This document shows, one piece after another, positions 44,779-56,930 of a stretch of DNA of 64,000 nucleotides. The first letter of the stretch is position 1, and every line of letters begins with the position of its first letter. This DNA is from Arthrobacter alpinus (GTDB lineage: Bacteria; Actinomycetota; Actinomycetes; Actinomycetales; Micrococcaceae), in the NCBI RefSeq assembly GCF_001445575.1, contig NZ_CP013200.1, positions 3,906,001 through 3,970,000 on the forward strand, given 5' to 3'. The translations under genes and the position numbers were made by a program. The notes below the pieces were generated by a model. The model was not told the DNA's origin. It was given only the letters and a program-made list of their open reading frames with translations, and made no database searches.

Positions 44779-45600
44779 CTAGACCGCCGTCACCATGGCG
44801 TCGCTGTGCTCCCACAATTGCACGGCCAGCGCGGGATCCTGCGCCTGCCGGCTCGTCTTGGCTATTTTGCGCTTGGCGTAGTACTCCCCCGGTGTCCAAA
44901 CAACTCCGGGGACTGTGGTGGCTAGCCACAGCAACGTGTCTGCACCTTGTTCCGGAGAGAGCAGCAGGCGCTTGGCAATGGGTCCGTAGCCAAGCTTCAT
45001 CAGGGGAGTTGATTCGGCGGCAAAATTGGTGCCCACCACGCCCGGATGGAAGGCAGCTGCGTTAATGCCGTGGTCCCCGTAGCGGCGCTGCAACTCCTTG
45101 GTGAACAAGATGTTCGCGAGTTTGGCGTTGCCATAGGCCGTGCTGGGACTGTAGTGCTTGCGAGCGTCCAGATCGTCAATGTCGAATTTCGCCATCAGCT
45201 TGTGCGCCGAACTTGAGGTATTGATAACGGTGGCCCGGCTAGCCACCAAATTGTCAATGAGCAAGGTGGTGAGCAGGAACGGGGCCAGGTGGTTCACCTG
45301 AAACGTCTTCTCATGCCCGTCCACGGTTTCTTCCCGGTCTGCCATGATGCCGCCTGCGTTGTTCGCCAAGACATCAATGCGCGGATATTTCTGGGAGAGA
45401 GCGGCCGCAAGTGCGCGTACCTGTTCCAGCTCACTGAAATCGCAGAGAAAATAGTCGGCGTCGAGTTCTTCCGCGACGGCACGGGTCTTCTCCGGCGAGC
45501 GTCCCACCAGAACTAAAGTGTCCCCCGGATACGCCAACATTCTTGCCGCTGCCGCCCCGATCCCGTCGCTGGCACCGGTGATGACTACTGTTCGTTTCAT
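44779..45600 (-). CDS. Short-chain dehydrogenase/reductase
   Basis: This 273-residue Rossmann oxidoreductase has TGASDGIGAAAARML (NAD(P)-binding), NNAGGIMADRE and the catalytic YGNAKLANILFTKEL (Tyr-x-x-x-Lys). It resembles the retinol-dehydrogenase-like SDR group; the substrate is unknown. ATG 45600 follows AAGGGGTG. It lies downstream of lacZ on the same strand, but the 80-bp gap does not prove a shared operon. Confidence 0.88.
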   Translation of the reverse strand: MKRTVVITGASDGIGAAAARMLAYPGDTLVLVGRSPEKTRAVAEELDADYFLCDFSELEQVRALAAALSQKYPRIDVLANNAGGIMADREETVDGHEKTFQVNHLAPFLLTTLLIDNLVASRATVINTSSSAHKLMAKFDIDDLDARKHYSPSTAYGNAKLANILFTKELQRRYGDHGINAAAFHPGVVGTNFAAESTPLMKLGYGPIAKRLLLSPEQGADTLLWLATTVPGVVWTPGEYYAKRKIAKTSRQAQDPALAVQLWEHSDAMVTAV

Positions 45601-45678
45601 AAAACACCCCTTAGAAAGTTTTTTCAGCATACCCCCGGACACTGTAGCGACGCTGGGTAAGAGCTGCCTAGAACCCGT

Positions 45679-48792
<3,114 letters not shown>

Positions 48793-48796
48793 TTAT

Positions 48797-49525
48797 TTAG
48801 CCTGCGGTGCCGTCAAGCATGCGTGCCACTTTTTGTTCGAGCGAGGCGATGGTGACGTCCGGGAGAACAATCAGCCCGTCGAGTTCCTTGCGTGCCCGCT
48901 TGTAGGCCGTTTGGCGCTCGGCAGGGCTGGCGGCGTCGTTCTCGGCAATGTTGACCAGCTTGCGAGCAGTGCCAAGGCGCTGGCGTTCCGCATCGCTGAA
49001 GGCAGAGTCCTTGATCCGGTGTGCTTCTTTTTCCGCAACGTCGAAGGCCACGGCGAAGGCGTTCACGGCATTGCGGTAATCGTCCCAACGGCTCTTGGCA
49101 GAGATCTCATCGCCTTCGAGCGGACGGAGGGCATCGGCGTCGCGCTTGGCCCGTAAGAACGCAACGGTCAGCGGCTGGCGGACATCGCTCATCATGGGAA
49201 AGTCGATCAGCTTGCCAACGTCCAGCTCATAGCTGAGCCAGCGCTTGTTGACGGAATCGTGTTCACCCTTCACCCTGGCCACATCGGCTTCGGAATAGCC
49301 ATCCTTGGCCAGACTGACGGTGTCTGCTAAAGGCTGCGGGCGGTTTGCGGCATCCAGTGCCGCCGCTTCCGGGTGCTGAAGTTTGTACATCTCTATCTCG
49401 CGCTCATGCGCGCGATCCTGCGCACGTTCACGGGACGCGAACAGGGCCTTGAAGCCGCCGGCCGCCATACCTCCCAAGGGGAAGAGCAACCACCAATAAG
49501 CGCCGAAGAGTTCAGGAAAGGACAT
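48797..49525 (-). CDS. Membrane-anchored helical protein of unknown function
   Basis: This is a 242-residue protein with one membrane span near the N-terminus (FGAYWWLLFPLGGMAAGGF), then a highly charged, largely helical body with two likely coiled-coil stretches (RERAQDRAHEREIEMYKL; RKLVNIAENDAASPAERQ). I recognise no domain. ATG 49525 was chosen as the span starts there; a GTG five codons earlier is possible. It follows the TetR gene by 37 bp on the same strand and may be co-transcribed. Confidence 0.6.
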   Translation of the reverse strand: MSFPELFGAYWWLLFPLGGMAAGGFKALFASRERAQDRAHEREIEMYKLQHPEAAALDAANRPQPLADTVSLAKDGYSEADVARVKGEHDSVNKRWLSYELDVGKLIDFPMMSDVRQPLTVAFLRAKRDADALRPLEGDEISAKSRWDDYRNAVNAFAVAFDVAEKEAHRIKDSAFSDAERQRLGTARKLVNIAENDAASPAERQTAYKRARKELDGLIVLPDVTIASLEQKVARMLDGTAG

Positions 49526-49562
49526 GGTCCATCGTGTCACTTTGCCGCTAAGCGACCAATAG

Positions 49563-50414
49563 TTACGTGGCGGGGGTTACTTTTGGGGCCGGATGTGTTT
49601 GGCCAGTGCCGGCAAGTGCCCTGATCCCGGATGAGGCGTTGCACAGCAACTGGTAGGAGACCTCGATGATGCGCTCAGCGTTACAGGTGGTTCCGCCAAT
49701 CACGGCGTCCAGAAGCATATTGTTCACCCCACCCACCATGGAGATGGCCGTCAGCCGGGCAAATTCCAGTGCATCGGCAAGGGGGTGGCTCGGGTCAACG
49801 GCCTGCAGGCGCGCTCCTGCACTGCCACCGGGGTTGTTGCTGCCGCCACCGTGACTGCCCAGGCCACCACCGAGCAGCTGTTTGACCACGGAGGCTTTGA
49901 TCCCGGCCAGTATTAACAGGGCACCCATCGATTGGCCGGCAAAATTGGTCATGGCCTGGTGGCGTTTGACTTCCAGCTCTTCGGAAACCCCAACAATCTC
50001 CACGAGGATGATTTGGGCATGGCGAGGGTCGCCCAGCATGAAGTTGACCACGGCGGCCATGCTGGCCCGGATGGCATCCTGAGGATGCGCATCAGGCTTT
50101 GACAAGGCCTCGGTCACCCGGTCCATCAGCTTGGCGGACACCGACTCATACACGTCGGTCAGCAGGTGTTCGCGGGAATCGAAGGACTCATAAAAGTAGC
50201 GTTCGCTCAAGCCCGCACAAAGGCACAACGTCTTGATCTTGGCGGAGGCATAACCCACGGTGCCAAACAGCTCGATGCCAGCGTCAATGAACTTCTCGTA
50301 CCGTTCCCGGGTCCGCTCTGACGGCTGCAACCCTGAGTACACACGCCCGGCTCCGATTCCGGCGGGTGGCAGCTCCGGGAGACTGGGATGCGGTGCGGAA
50401 GGCCGAGTGTTCAC
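49563..50414 (-). CDS. TetR-family transcriptional regulator
   Basis: This 283-residue regulator has a TetR helix-turn-helix within residues ~35-85 (KIKTLCLCAGLSERYFYESF, then DSREHLLTDVYESV). The C-terminal region is longer than usual and carries a Gly/Ser-rich insert (GGGLGSHGGGSNNPGG). GTG 50414 was chosen because TAGACT lies seven bases upstream, which gives a leaderless message. It lies 10 bp downstream of the LerI-like gene on the same strand. What it controls is unknown, but the helical membrane protein gene next to it or the operon upstream are candidates. Confidence 0.8.
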   Translation of the reverse strand: MNTRPSAPHPSLPELPPAGIGAGRVYSGLQPSERTRERYEKFIDAGIELFGTVGYASAKIKTLCLCAGLSERYFYESFDSREHLLTDVYESVSAKLMDRVTEALSKPDAHPQDAIRASMAAVVNFMLGDPRHAQIILVEIVGVSEELEVKRHQAMTNFAGQSMGALLILAGIKASVVKQLLGGGLGSHGGGSNNPGGSAGARLQAVDPSHPLADALEFARLTAISMVGGVNNMLLDAVIGGTTCNAERIIEVSYQLLCNASSGIRALAGTGQTHPAPKVTPAT

Positions 50415-50424
50415 ACCCCCAAGT

Positions 50425-51234
50425 CTAGTTGACGACACCCGCACCGCGTTGGGCTGCGAGTGCTTCATCGAGCACAGCCCCAAAGTTGCGTGCATCGTGC
50501 GCAAACCGTCCCAGGAAGAGCCCGGAGACACCGCTCAGTTCGGGTAAAAGTCCGGGCTTGGCCGAGCCACCATAAATGATGGGCAGCGCAGCTAGTTGAT
50601 GCTGCGCCAGAAGGTCTCGCAGGGCCTGAACCACTGCGGAAATGTACGCTGGGCGCGCCGGTTCCGGCGCCCCAATGGCCCAGACTGGCTCATAGGCAAT
50701 GACCAGGTCCGCGGCACTGTCCCATTCCCCCACCGCTGCGGCGATCTGTTCATAAACAACCTGGGCAGCCTCTGCCGGCCCCGCATGTTCTAGCTCTCCC
50801 ACGCACAGCAACGGTGTCATGCCCGCCGCCCACGCAGCGGCCACTTTTTGCGCCACCATGGCGTTGTCTTCATGAAAATAACGACGGCGCTCGGCATGCC
50901 CCAGCTCCACCAAGGCAACGCCCAGCTCGGCAAGCATTGACGGCGCCACTTCACCGGTCCATGGGCCATCGGCCCAACCGGAGTTCTGTGCACCCAAGAC
51001 CAGTGGCGAGCCGGCAATGATCTGCGCCGCAGCCGGCAGTACCGGGAATGACGGGATGACAAACGGGACCACCCGCCCGGCTGCGAGAGCCGGGCGGGTA
51101 TCCACTTCGTGACGCAACTCCTGCAGCCAGCGCAAGCTGTCTGCGTAGCCCATGTACATTTTGCTACTCACACCTATATATAGGGGTGCGTCTACCGCCG
51201 TGGGCAAGCTGTCTGTTGCACTGTGGTGCGTCAC
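50425..51234 (-). CDS. lerI: Triose-phosphate isomerase paralogue, probable LerI (L-erythrulose-1-phosphate isomerase)
   Basis: This 269-residue TIM-fold enzyme keeps the catalytic His (VELGHAERR) and Glu (VIAYEPVWAIG) and the phosphate loop (IIYGGSAKP). The usual NxKMN start reads SSKMYMG. The differing substrate-binding residues and the neighbours (RpiB-like DerI, DhaKL kinase, SDR) match LerI of the tetritol pathway described for Mycobacterium smegmatis, which turns L-erythrulose 1-phosphate into D-erythrulose 4-phosphate. Its role in glycolysis is less likely as it sits in a sugar operon. GTG 51234 has a weak site. It is the last gene of the long operon that starts at 57938. Confidence 0.82.
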   Translation of the reverse strand: MTHHSATDSLPTAVDAPLYIGVSSKMYMGYADSLRWLQELRHEVDTRPALAAGRVVPFVIPSFPVLPAAAQIIAGSPLVLGAQNSGWADGPWTGEVAPSMLAELGVALVELGHAERRRYFHEDNAMVAQKVAAAWAAGMTPLLCVGELEHAGPAEAAQVVYEQIAAAVGEWDSAADLVIAYEPVWAIGAPEPARPAYISAVVQALRDLLAQHQLAALPIIYGGSAKPGLLPELSGVSGLFLGRFAHDARNFGAVLDEALAAQRGAGVVN

Positions 51235-51278
51235 GATATTTCCACTTTCACTAACGAGTTGCTGCTTTTTTGCATGTT

Positions 51279-52628
51279 TTACTTCTCGAGCAGGTCATCA
51301 GCCTTGGTCTTGAAACGGCGGGTTCCCCACATCATGAGAGCCGCCACGAAGGGCAGAATGCCCAACGCCACAATGCCCATGGCCCCTGATTCAGAAGCAA
51401 AGGTTTCATTGATGTTGGTGCGCATGATCGGTGCCACGAATCCGCCAAGGTTACCCAAGGAGTTGATCAGGCCAATACCTGCCGCCGCCGCTGTTCCGGT
51501 GAGGAACGCCGTCGGGTATGACCAGGTGATGGGGCCAATGGCGAGGAAGCTGCATACCGCCAGCGTGATGAAGATGATGCCCACTGCCGGGAGGTGGTTG
51601 GCGCCAGCCCATGCCGAACCAATGATGCACAAGCCTGTGGAAACGAATAGCCAGGTTCCGAGCACTCGACGGCGAATAACCGTGGTGGCGTAGCGGCCGA
51701 TCAAGATGCACGCGAACATTCCGAAGAACCACGGTACGGCTGCGAGGAGGCCAACGGTCAGGCCCACCTTTTGGCCGGTCAACTGCGCCACCTGCTGCGG
51801 CAGGTAGAACGTCACACCGTAAACGGCGATCTGAAGGCAGAAGTAAATGATGGTGAAGTACCAGACGCGGCCATTGGTCAATGCCGCCCTGACACCGGAC
51901 GGACCGGTCTCCTTCTTAATCGAGTCTTCTTGCTCCATGGCTGCTGTCAGCGCATCCTTCTCATCCTGACGGAGCCATTTGGCCTTCTGCGGACCATCGA
52001 TAAGGAGGAAGAAGGCAAAGATACCGGCAATGATGGCCAGCGAACCTTCAACGAAGAACATGACCTGCCAGCCGTGAACGCCGGGAACCTGGTCACCAAT
52101 GTTGATAAGCCAACCGGACAACGGCGAGCCGATGACCTGGGAGAAGGGCTGTGCGAGGTAGAAGATGGCGAACATCTTCACGCGATGCTTGTTGGGGAAC
52201 CATTCGGCCAAGTACATGATGACACCGGGGAACAGACCAGCTTCGGTCACACCGAGCAGGAAGCGCAGCGCGATGAAGGATGTATCGCCCTGAACAAAGG
52301 CGAAACAGGCCGAGACAATACCCCAGGTGATGGCGATGCGGGCCAGCCAGAACTTGGCACCCACCTTCTTCATCATCAAGTTGCTGGGGATTTCAAAGAT
52401 CGCGTAGCCGATGAAGAAGATACCGGCACCGAGAGCGTAGGCTCCGGCGGTGATGCCGCGGTCCATTTCCAGCGCTGATTCTGCGAAGCCAACGTTGGTG
52501 CGGTCCAGGAATGCTACGACGTAGAGGATGACCAGCATCGGCATGAGCCGGAAGGTCGCCTTCTTAATTGCTGATTTGAGCGCCGGAGACTCTAATGCTG
52601 TGGTCTCCTGCGTGGGTGATGCTGCCAT
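51279..52628 (-). CDS. MFS transporter (anion:cation symporter / sugar-acid type)
   Basis: This 449-residue membrane protein has 12 predicted spans and belongs to the MFS ACS-type group (GalP/tartrate-like), with the loop FFIGYAIFEIPSNLMMKKVG, AEWFPNKHRVK and a central cytoplasmic loop. It probably brings in the tetrose, tetritol or acid metabolised by the operon. AGGAG lies ahead of ATG 52628. A small membrane protein gene sits between it and the SDR gene. Confidence 0.88.
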   Translation of the reverse strand: MAASPTQETTALESPALKSAIKKATFRLMPMLVILYVVAFLDRTNVGFAESALEMDRGITAGAYALGAGIFFIGYAIFEIPSNLMMKKVGAKFWLARIAITWGIVSACFAFVQGDTSFIALRFLLGVTEAGLFPGVIMYLAEWFPNKHRVKMFAIFYLAQPFSQVIGSPLSGWLINIGDQVPGVHGWQVMFFVEGSLAIIAGIFAFFLLIDGPQKAKWLRQDEKDALTAAMEQEDSIKKETGPSGVRAALTNGRVWYFTIIYFCLQIAVYGVTFYLPQQVAQLTGQKVGLTVGLLAAVPWFFGMFACILIGRYATTVIRRRVLGTWLFVSTGLCIIGSAWAGANHLPAVGIIFITLAVCSFLAIGPITWSYPTAFLTGTAAAAGIGLINSLGNLGGFVAPIMRTNINETFASESGAMGIVALGILPFVAALMMWGTRRFKTKADDLLEK

Positions 52629-52702
52629 ACGAAACTCCTCGTTGAGTCAAACTTTTGAATAAGCTTTGCGTCGCGTTCGGAGCGCAACGCCCATGGTCTG
52701 GG

Positions 52703-52810
52703 TTAGCGCGGGTAGGTCATCAGGACGATGGCGACGCCACAGATGACGATCCCTACGGCTAGGTACAACTTGCGGGCCAAGGTCCACTTGACGGAATTCT
52801 GGTTGTTCAT
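52703..52810 (-). CDS. 35-residue single-span membrane protein
   Basis: This short frame has ATG 52810 and TAA 52703. AGGAG six bases upstream overlaps the SDR stop region (gap 8 bp). The product has a basic N-terminus (VKWTLARKLYLAV) and one hydrophobic span (VGIVICGVAIVLM). I know of no name for it; very small proteins beside MFS transporters can act as small subunits. Tight spacing and the strong ribosome site support a real gene. Confidence 0.6.
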   Translation of the reverse strand: MNNQNSVKWTLARKLYLAVGIVICGVAIVLMTYPR

Positions 52811-52818
52811 CAAAGCTC

Positions 52819-53598
52819 CTAGTGCATGTACAGTCCGCCATCCACATTCAACGTTTGACCGGAGATGTAGCCGGTGTCTTCGCTGATCAAAAAGTGGATA
52901 GCTGCTGCGATGTCCCGGGTGGTTCCCACTCGGTTGACGACGAGGTCTTGAGTCAGTTCGTCCTTGCGTTCTTGCGAAAGCGTGCCGCCCATGATGTCAG
53001 TGTCAATGGGGCCAGGAGAGATGGCGTTGACGGTGATATCGTAGGGGCCCAGTTCGCGTGCGGTGGACCGGGTCAAACCAATGACGCCGGCCTTCGCTAC
53101 GGAGTAAGCCGTCTTTGAGAACGTTCCGCCGCCGCGCTGTGCTGACACGGAGGAGATGTTCACGATCCGGCCAATGCGGTTCTTCACCATGGACTCGGCA
53201 ACGCGGCGAGTGGCGTAGTGAACACCGTTGAGGTTGATGTTCAGCACCCGGTTCCATTCCTCCGGCGTCACCTCCAAATACCCCACAGGAGAGCTGACTC
53301 CGGCAACATTGGCCAACGCAACGATCTGCGGCAGCTCCGCCTCCAGCTCGTCAATGGCAGTGCGAACGGAGGCCTCGTCACCGACGTTGGCACCTACACC
53401 GTGAGCCTTGACCCCGAACTCAGCGACGACAGATGCGGCCACTGATTTACAGGCTGCATCATCCAGGTCGATGATGCCAATGTTCCAGCCATTCTCGGCC
53501 AGGTAGTTGACGGTTGCCCGGCCAATGCCGCGTTCGGAGACGGCGCCGGTGATGATGGCAGTGCGTTCTGCGGGGAATTTTCCAGCTGTTTCAGACAT
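52819..53598 (-). CDS. Short-chain dehydrogenase, probable tetritol/erythrulose dehydrogenase
   Basis: This 259-residue classical SDR has TGAVSERGIGRATVNYL (NAD-binding; the spacing fits GxxxGxG with SERGIG), NVAGVSSP, the catalytic Ser and YSVAKAGVIGLTRS (Tyr-x-x-x-Lys), and a C-terminal GYISGQTLNVDGGLYMH. In the tetritol pathway DthD is an SDR that oxidises D-threitol to D-erythrulose; the same role is inferred from the RpiB-like and kinase genes beside it. AGGAG lies before ATG 53598. Confidence 0.85.
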   Translation of the reverse strand: MSETAGKFPAERTAIITGAVSERGIGRATVNYLAENGWNIGIIDLDDAACKSVAASVVAEFGVKAHGVGANVGDEASVRTAIDELEAELPQIVALANVAGVSSPVGYLEVTPEEWNRVLNINLNGVHYATRRVAESMVKNRIGRIVNISSVSAQRGGGTFSKTAYSVAKAGVIGLTRSTARELGPYDITVNAISPGPIDTDIMGGTLSQERKDELTQDLVVNRVGTTRDIAAAIHFLISEDTGYISGQTLNVDGGLYMH

Positions 53599-53632
53599 AG
53601 CTTCTCCTATAAATGTGGGTGGCTCATGCCAG

Positions 53633-54619
53633 TTAGTGGATGGGAGCCGGGCCGAGGTCTTCGAGCAACGCTGACATGGCTACGTAAGCCTTGTTGCGGT
53701 ACGCGATGAGCTCTGCCGTCTTTTCGGCGGGGACATCCAGGAAGCCGGAGCCGGTCTTGGTGCCCAACTTGCCAGCCGCAACCAGATCGCTGAGGATCTT
53801 CGGGGTGGCAAAGCGCTCGGGGAATCCGGTCTGCAGGGACTTGTAGCAGAAGTCGTACACATCCAGGCCGGCCATGTCGGCAATGGCGAAGGGGCCAAAG
53901 AACGGCAAACGGAAGCCGAAGGTGGTGCGGACCAGGGTATCGACGTCGTCCGCCGTGGCAATGCCCTGCTCAACCAGCTGAGCAGCTTCGTGGAACAGCG
54001 CGTACTGGAGACGGTTCAGCACGAAGCCGGTGACGTCCTTGACAACAGCTGTCTGCTTGCCGGTCGAGTGGACCATGTCACGGGCTGCACCAACGGTGGC
54101 TGCCGAGGTTTCAGCGTGAGGGATGATCTCGACACCGGGGATGAACGGCGACGGGTTGGAGAAGTGAACACCTAAGAAGCGCTCCGGGTTGATCACGGGC
54201 TCGGCCAGATCGGCAATGGAGATGGTGGAGGTGTTGGAGCCAATGATGGCGTCCGGGCGGGCAGCGGCGCTAATGCGAGCCAGGGTTGCATGCTTGATGG
54301 CAATGACTTCCGGGACGGCTTCTTCGATGAAGTCCGCGTTGGCGACTGCTTCCTCAATGTCCTTGGCCGGCCACAGGTTCTTGCGCAGCTTCTCGGTGGA
54401 GCCGGCGGGGAACAAACCGTCAGCGACAAACTGGTCTGATTCCACCAGCAGACGCTCATAGTTTGCTGCGGCAATCTCTGCCGAGACATCGGCCAGGGCT
54501 ACGCGGGCTCCACCCAGTGCCAGAACCTGGGCGATGCCGCCACCCATGTAACCGGAACCTACGACGGCGAACTGCAGCTGCTTTTCGGTATTTTCTGTAT
54601 TTTCTACTGCATTACTCAT
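53633..54619 (-). CDS. 3-hydroxyacyl-CoA dehydrogenase-family NAD(P) oxidoreductase
   Basis: This 328-residue protein has a Rossmann start (VVGSGYMGGGIAQVLALGG), the family signature FLGVHFSNPSPFIPGVEIIP and the C-terminal helical domain with DVTGFVLNRLQYALFHEAAQ. Similar proteins act as L-gulonate or carnitine dehydrogenases rather than on CoA esters, which would suit a sugar operon. ATG 54619 starts 3 bp after the RpiB-like gene ends. Its exact substrate cannot be deduced; an alternative polyol or sugar acid entry step is a reasonable guess. Confidence 0.85.
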   Translation of the reverse strand: MSNAVENTENTEKQLQFAVVGSGYMGGGIAQVLALGGARVALADVSAEIAAANYERLLVESDQFVADGLFPAGSTEKLRKNLWPAKDIEEAVANADFIEEAVPEVIAIKHATLARISAAARPDAIIGSNTSTISIADLAEPVINPERFLGVHFSNPSPFIPGVEIIPHAETSAATVGAARDMVHSTGKQTAVVKDVTGFVLNRLQYALFHEAAQLVEQGIATADDVDTLVRTTFGFRLPFFGPFAIADMAGLDVYDFCYKSLQTGFPERFATPKILSDLVAAGKLGTKTGSGFLDVPAEKTAELIAYRNKAYVAMSALLEDLGPAPIH

Positions 54620-54621
54620 GA

Positions 54622-55110
54622 TCAGATGGCCTTCGTGTAGTTCGGTTCGTAGGAGCAAATTGCGTCGACTTTTTCCGCAGAGGCGCTGGATTCATCGAAA
54701 GTGTAGGAAAGCCATTCGGTGACCAGTTTCTTGGCCAGCTCCAAGCCAATGACGCGCTGACCCATGGTGAGTACCTGTGCGTTGTTGCTCAGCACGGAGC
54801 GTTCCACCGAATAGCTGTCGTGTGCGGTGACGGCACGGATGCCGGGGACCTTGTTGGCTGCAATAGCGACGCCCAGACCGGTACCGCAAATCAGTAGCGC
54901 CCGGTCAGCTTTTCCGTCAACCACCATACGTGCTGCATCGACGGCAATGTGCGGGTAGGCCCGGTTGTCGTTCGCTCCGACGCCAATGTCCTGCACTGAT
55001 TGGACACGAGGGTCTGCCTCAAGTAGTGCTACGAAGGCGTTCTTGTATTCGACACCAGCCTCGTCATTTCCGACGATGATCCGGTAACCGGTTGATTCCG
55101 TGGAGCTCAT
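54622..55110 (-). CDS. derI: RpiB/LacAB-family sugar-phosphate isomerase, probable DerI
   Basis: This 162-residue RpiB-fold isomerase has [19 protein letters not shown] and the catalytic Cys motif [20 protein letters not shown]. The family includes ribose-5-phosphate isomerase B and DerI, which turns D-erythrulose 4-phosphate into D-erythrose 4-phosphate. The neighbouring LerI and DhaKL-type genes favour DerI. ATG 55110 overlaps the kinase stop by 4 bp, indicating translational coupling. Confidence 0.87.
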   Translation of the reverse strand: MSSTESTGYRIIVGNDEAGVEYKNAFVALLEADPRVQSVQDIGVGANDNRAYPHIAVDAARMVVDGKADRALLICGTGLGVAIAANKVPGIRAVTAHDSYSVERSVLSNNAQVLTMGQRVIGLELAKKLVTEWLSYTFDESSASAEKVDAICSYEPNYTKAI

Positions 55111-56849
55111 GCTCGTGTCCCACTTTCCATTAGTTCGTTCTCAAAATGTTGGCCCAAGCGCTCTACGATCAAGCCGAAGGAGACAGCTCCTGGGTCAGGA
55201 TGCCCAAGGCTTTTTTCCGCCAACGGGCGGGCCCGGCCCTTCAAGGGGCGCAGATTGGCCGTGGCAGCTGCGGCCTCCTTGGAGATAACGGCAGCATCCT
55301 TGAGTGAATCGACCACTGAGTTGCCAGCCGCTATTGACTTCAAGAACGCGTCCCGGAACGGGATCATGGAATCCACCATGGTCTTATCCCCCGGCTCGGC
55401 CTTACCCAAGGTGGTGATGGCGTTAGTGAACGCAGCGACGGCAAGAGAAGCATCTTCGTGCGAATATGACTCCCTATTACCAAGAGCAGCCGCGGCGGCG
55501 ATAAACGCCGTTCCCCACAACGCACCCGAGGTGCCACCGGCCTTCTCGGACCAGGCTTCGCCGGCCGCCGTCAATACAGAAACAACTGATGCGCCACCGT
55601 CAACATCGGCGCTCTTTTGTGCGGCGGCGCTGGCAGCGTCAACGCCTCGACGCATGCCGATGCCGTGATCGCCGTCGCCAGCAATGGCGTCAAGGTTTCC
55701 CAAAGCTTCTTCGTGTTCGATAACCACATCGCGAATGGCGCAAACTGCTCCCACCGCCTGAAGACCCAACGCAGCCGCGGCCGGTGTGGGAGCCTCAAGC
55801 TGTGCTGCCTCTGCTGCGACTTGCGCAGTCACGCTGCGCTGTGCACGAGGAGCGGCATTGCCCTTCCGGAAGGCGGGGGTGTCGGCAGGTGCCGCCCAGT
55901 ATTCCTTAAGTTCGTCGTCGAGCCACAGCAGGGTCAGCGACAGGCCGGACATGTCCAGGCTGGTCACCAATTCCCCGCACTCGGGCTCAATGACGCTCAG
56001 GCCTGCATCACTCAGGAGCTTTTCAATCCTGCCGAACAGGAGGAACAGCTCGTCGTATTTGACAGTCCCCAGACCGTTGACGATCGCCACGACCTCGGTG
56101 CCGGCGTCGTCAGGCTTGTCAGCCAGCAAACGTGAGACCAGCAGTTCTGCCAGCTCGGACGCCGTCGGCATCGGGTGCTCGGAGATGCCAGGCTCGCCGT
56201 GAATGCCTAGGCCCAGCGCCATCATTCCGGCGGGAACGTGGAACAGTGCCTCATCCGCGCCAGGCAGGGTGCAGCCGTCAAAGGCAACGCCCAGTGAGCG
56301 GGTGCGGTAGTTGGTTTTGATGGCAAGGCGTTCCACCTCGTCCAGGTCGAGCCCGGCTTCGGCAGCGGCTCCGGCAATCTTGAACACTGTCAGATCCCCG
56401 GCAATGCCCCGGCGTTTTTCCCACTCGTTGAGGGGCGCACTGGCAATGTCATCGGTGACCACAACGGTGCGAGTCTCGATACCCTCGGCGTTGAGGCGCA
56501 CCTGGGCCTGGCCGAAGTGGAGCACATCACCGGCGTAGTTGCCGTAGCTAAGCAGCACACCACCGTTCATGCTGGCGGCCTTTGCCACGCGGTAGATCTG
56601 ACCTGCGGCCGGTGAGGCGAACATGTTTCCGCAGGCTGATGCGGCCGCGAGTCCGGCTCCCACCAGGCCAGCAAAGGCCGGGTAATGCCCGGAGCCGCCA
56701 CCAACAACCAAGGCAACCTGCCCCTGGTTCATCTCGGTCGAGCGGACCACACCGCCATCAACGCGGGTGACATACTGCCGGTTCGCGGCCACGAAGCCGT
56801 CCAGGGCGTCGTCGGCAAATTCAGCGGGATTGTCGAATATCTGAGTCAT
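55107..56849 (-). CDS. DhaK-DhaL fused kinase, probable erythrulose kinase (LerK/DerK)
   Basis: This 580-residue single-chain ATP-dependent kinase has a DhaK domain (residues ~1-330, with [20 protein letters not shown] and the substrate-binding His in [13 protein letters not shown]) and a DhaL domain (~370-580, with [14 protein letters not shown] for Mg-ATP). Free-standing dihydroxyacetone kinases of this type also act on tetruloses as LerK/DerK. The neighbours favour erythrulose. AAGGAATC lies before ATG 56849. Confidence 0.9.
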   Translation of the reverse strand: MTQIFDNPAEFADDALDGFVAANRQYVTRVDGGVVRSTEMNQGQVALVVGGGSGHYPAFAGLVGAGLAAASACGNMFASPAAGQIYRVAKAASMNGGVLLSYGNYAGDVLHFGQAQVRLNAEGIETRTVVVTDDIASAPLNEWEKRRGIAGDLTVFKIAGAAAEAGLDLDEVERLAIKTNYRTRSLGVAFDGCTLPGADEALFHVPAGMMALGLGIHGEPGISEHPMPTASELAELLVSRLLADKPDDAGTEVVAIVNGLGTVKYDELFLLFGRIEKLLSDAGLSVIEPECGELVTSLDMSGLSLTLLWLDDELKEYWAAPADTPAFRKGNAAPRAQRSVTAQVAAEAAQLEAPTPAAAALGLQAVGAVCAIRDVVIEHEEALGNLDAIAGDGDHGIGMRRGVDAASAAAQKSADVDGGASVVSVLTAAGEAWSEKAGGTSGALWGTAFIAAAAALGNRESYSHEDASLAVAAFTNAITTLGKAEPGDKTMVDSMIPFRDAFLKSIAAGNSVVDSLKDAAVISKEAAAATANLRPLKGRARPLAEKSLGHPDPGAVSFGLIVERLGQHFENELMESGTRA

Positions 56850-56930
56850 GATTCCTTCTTCAGTCCTATGCGTTGGCGCTGGCAGGGATGGATTTCTCCT
56901 GGCAGCCCTGCCAGCTGCCTAGCGAATGCC

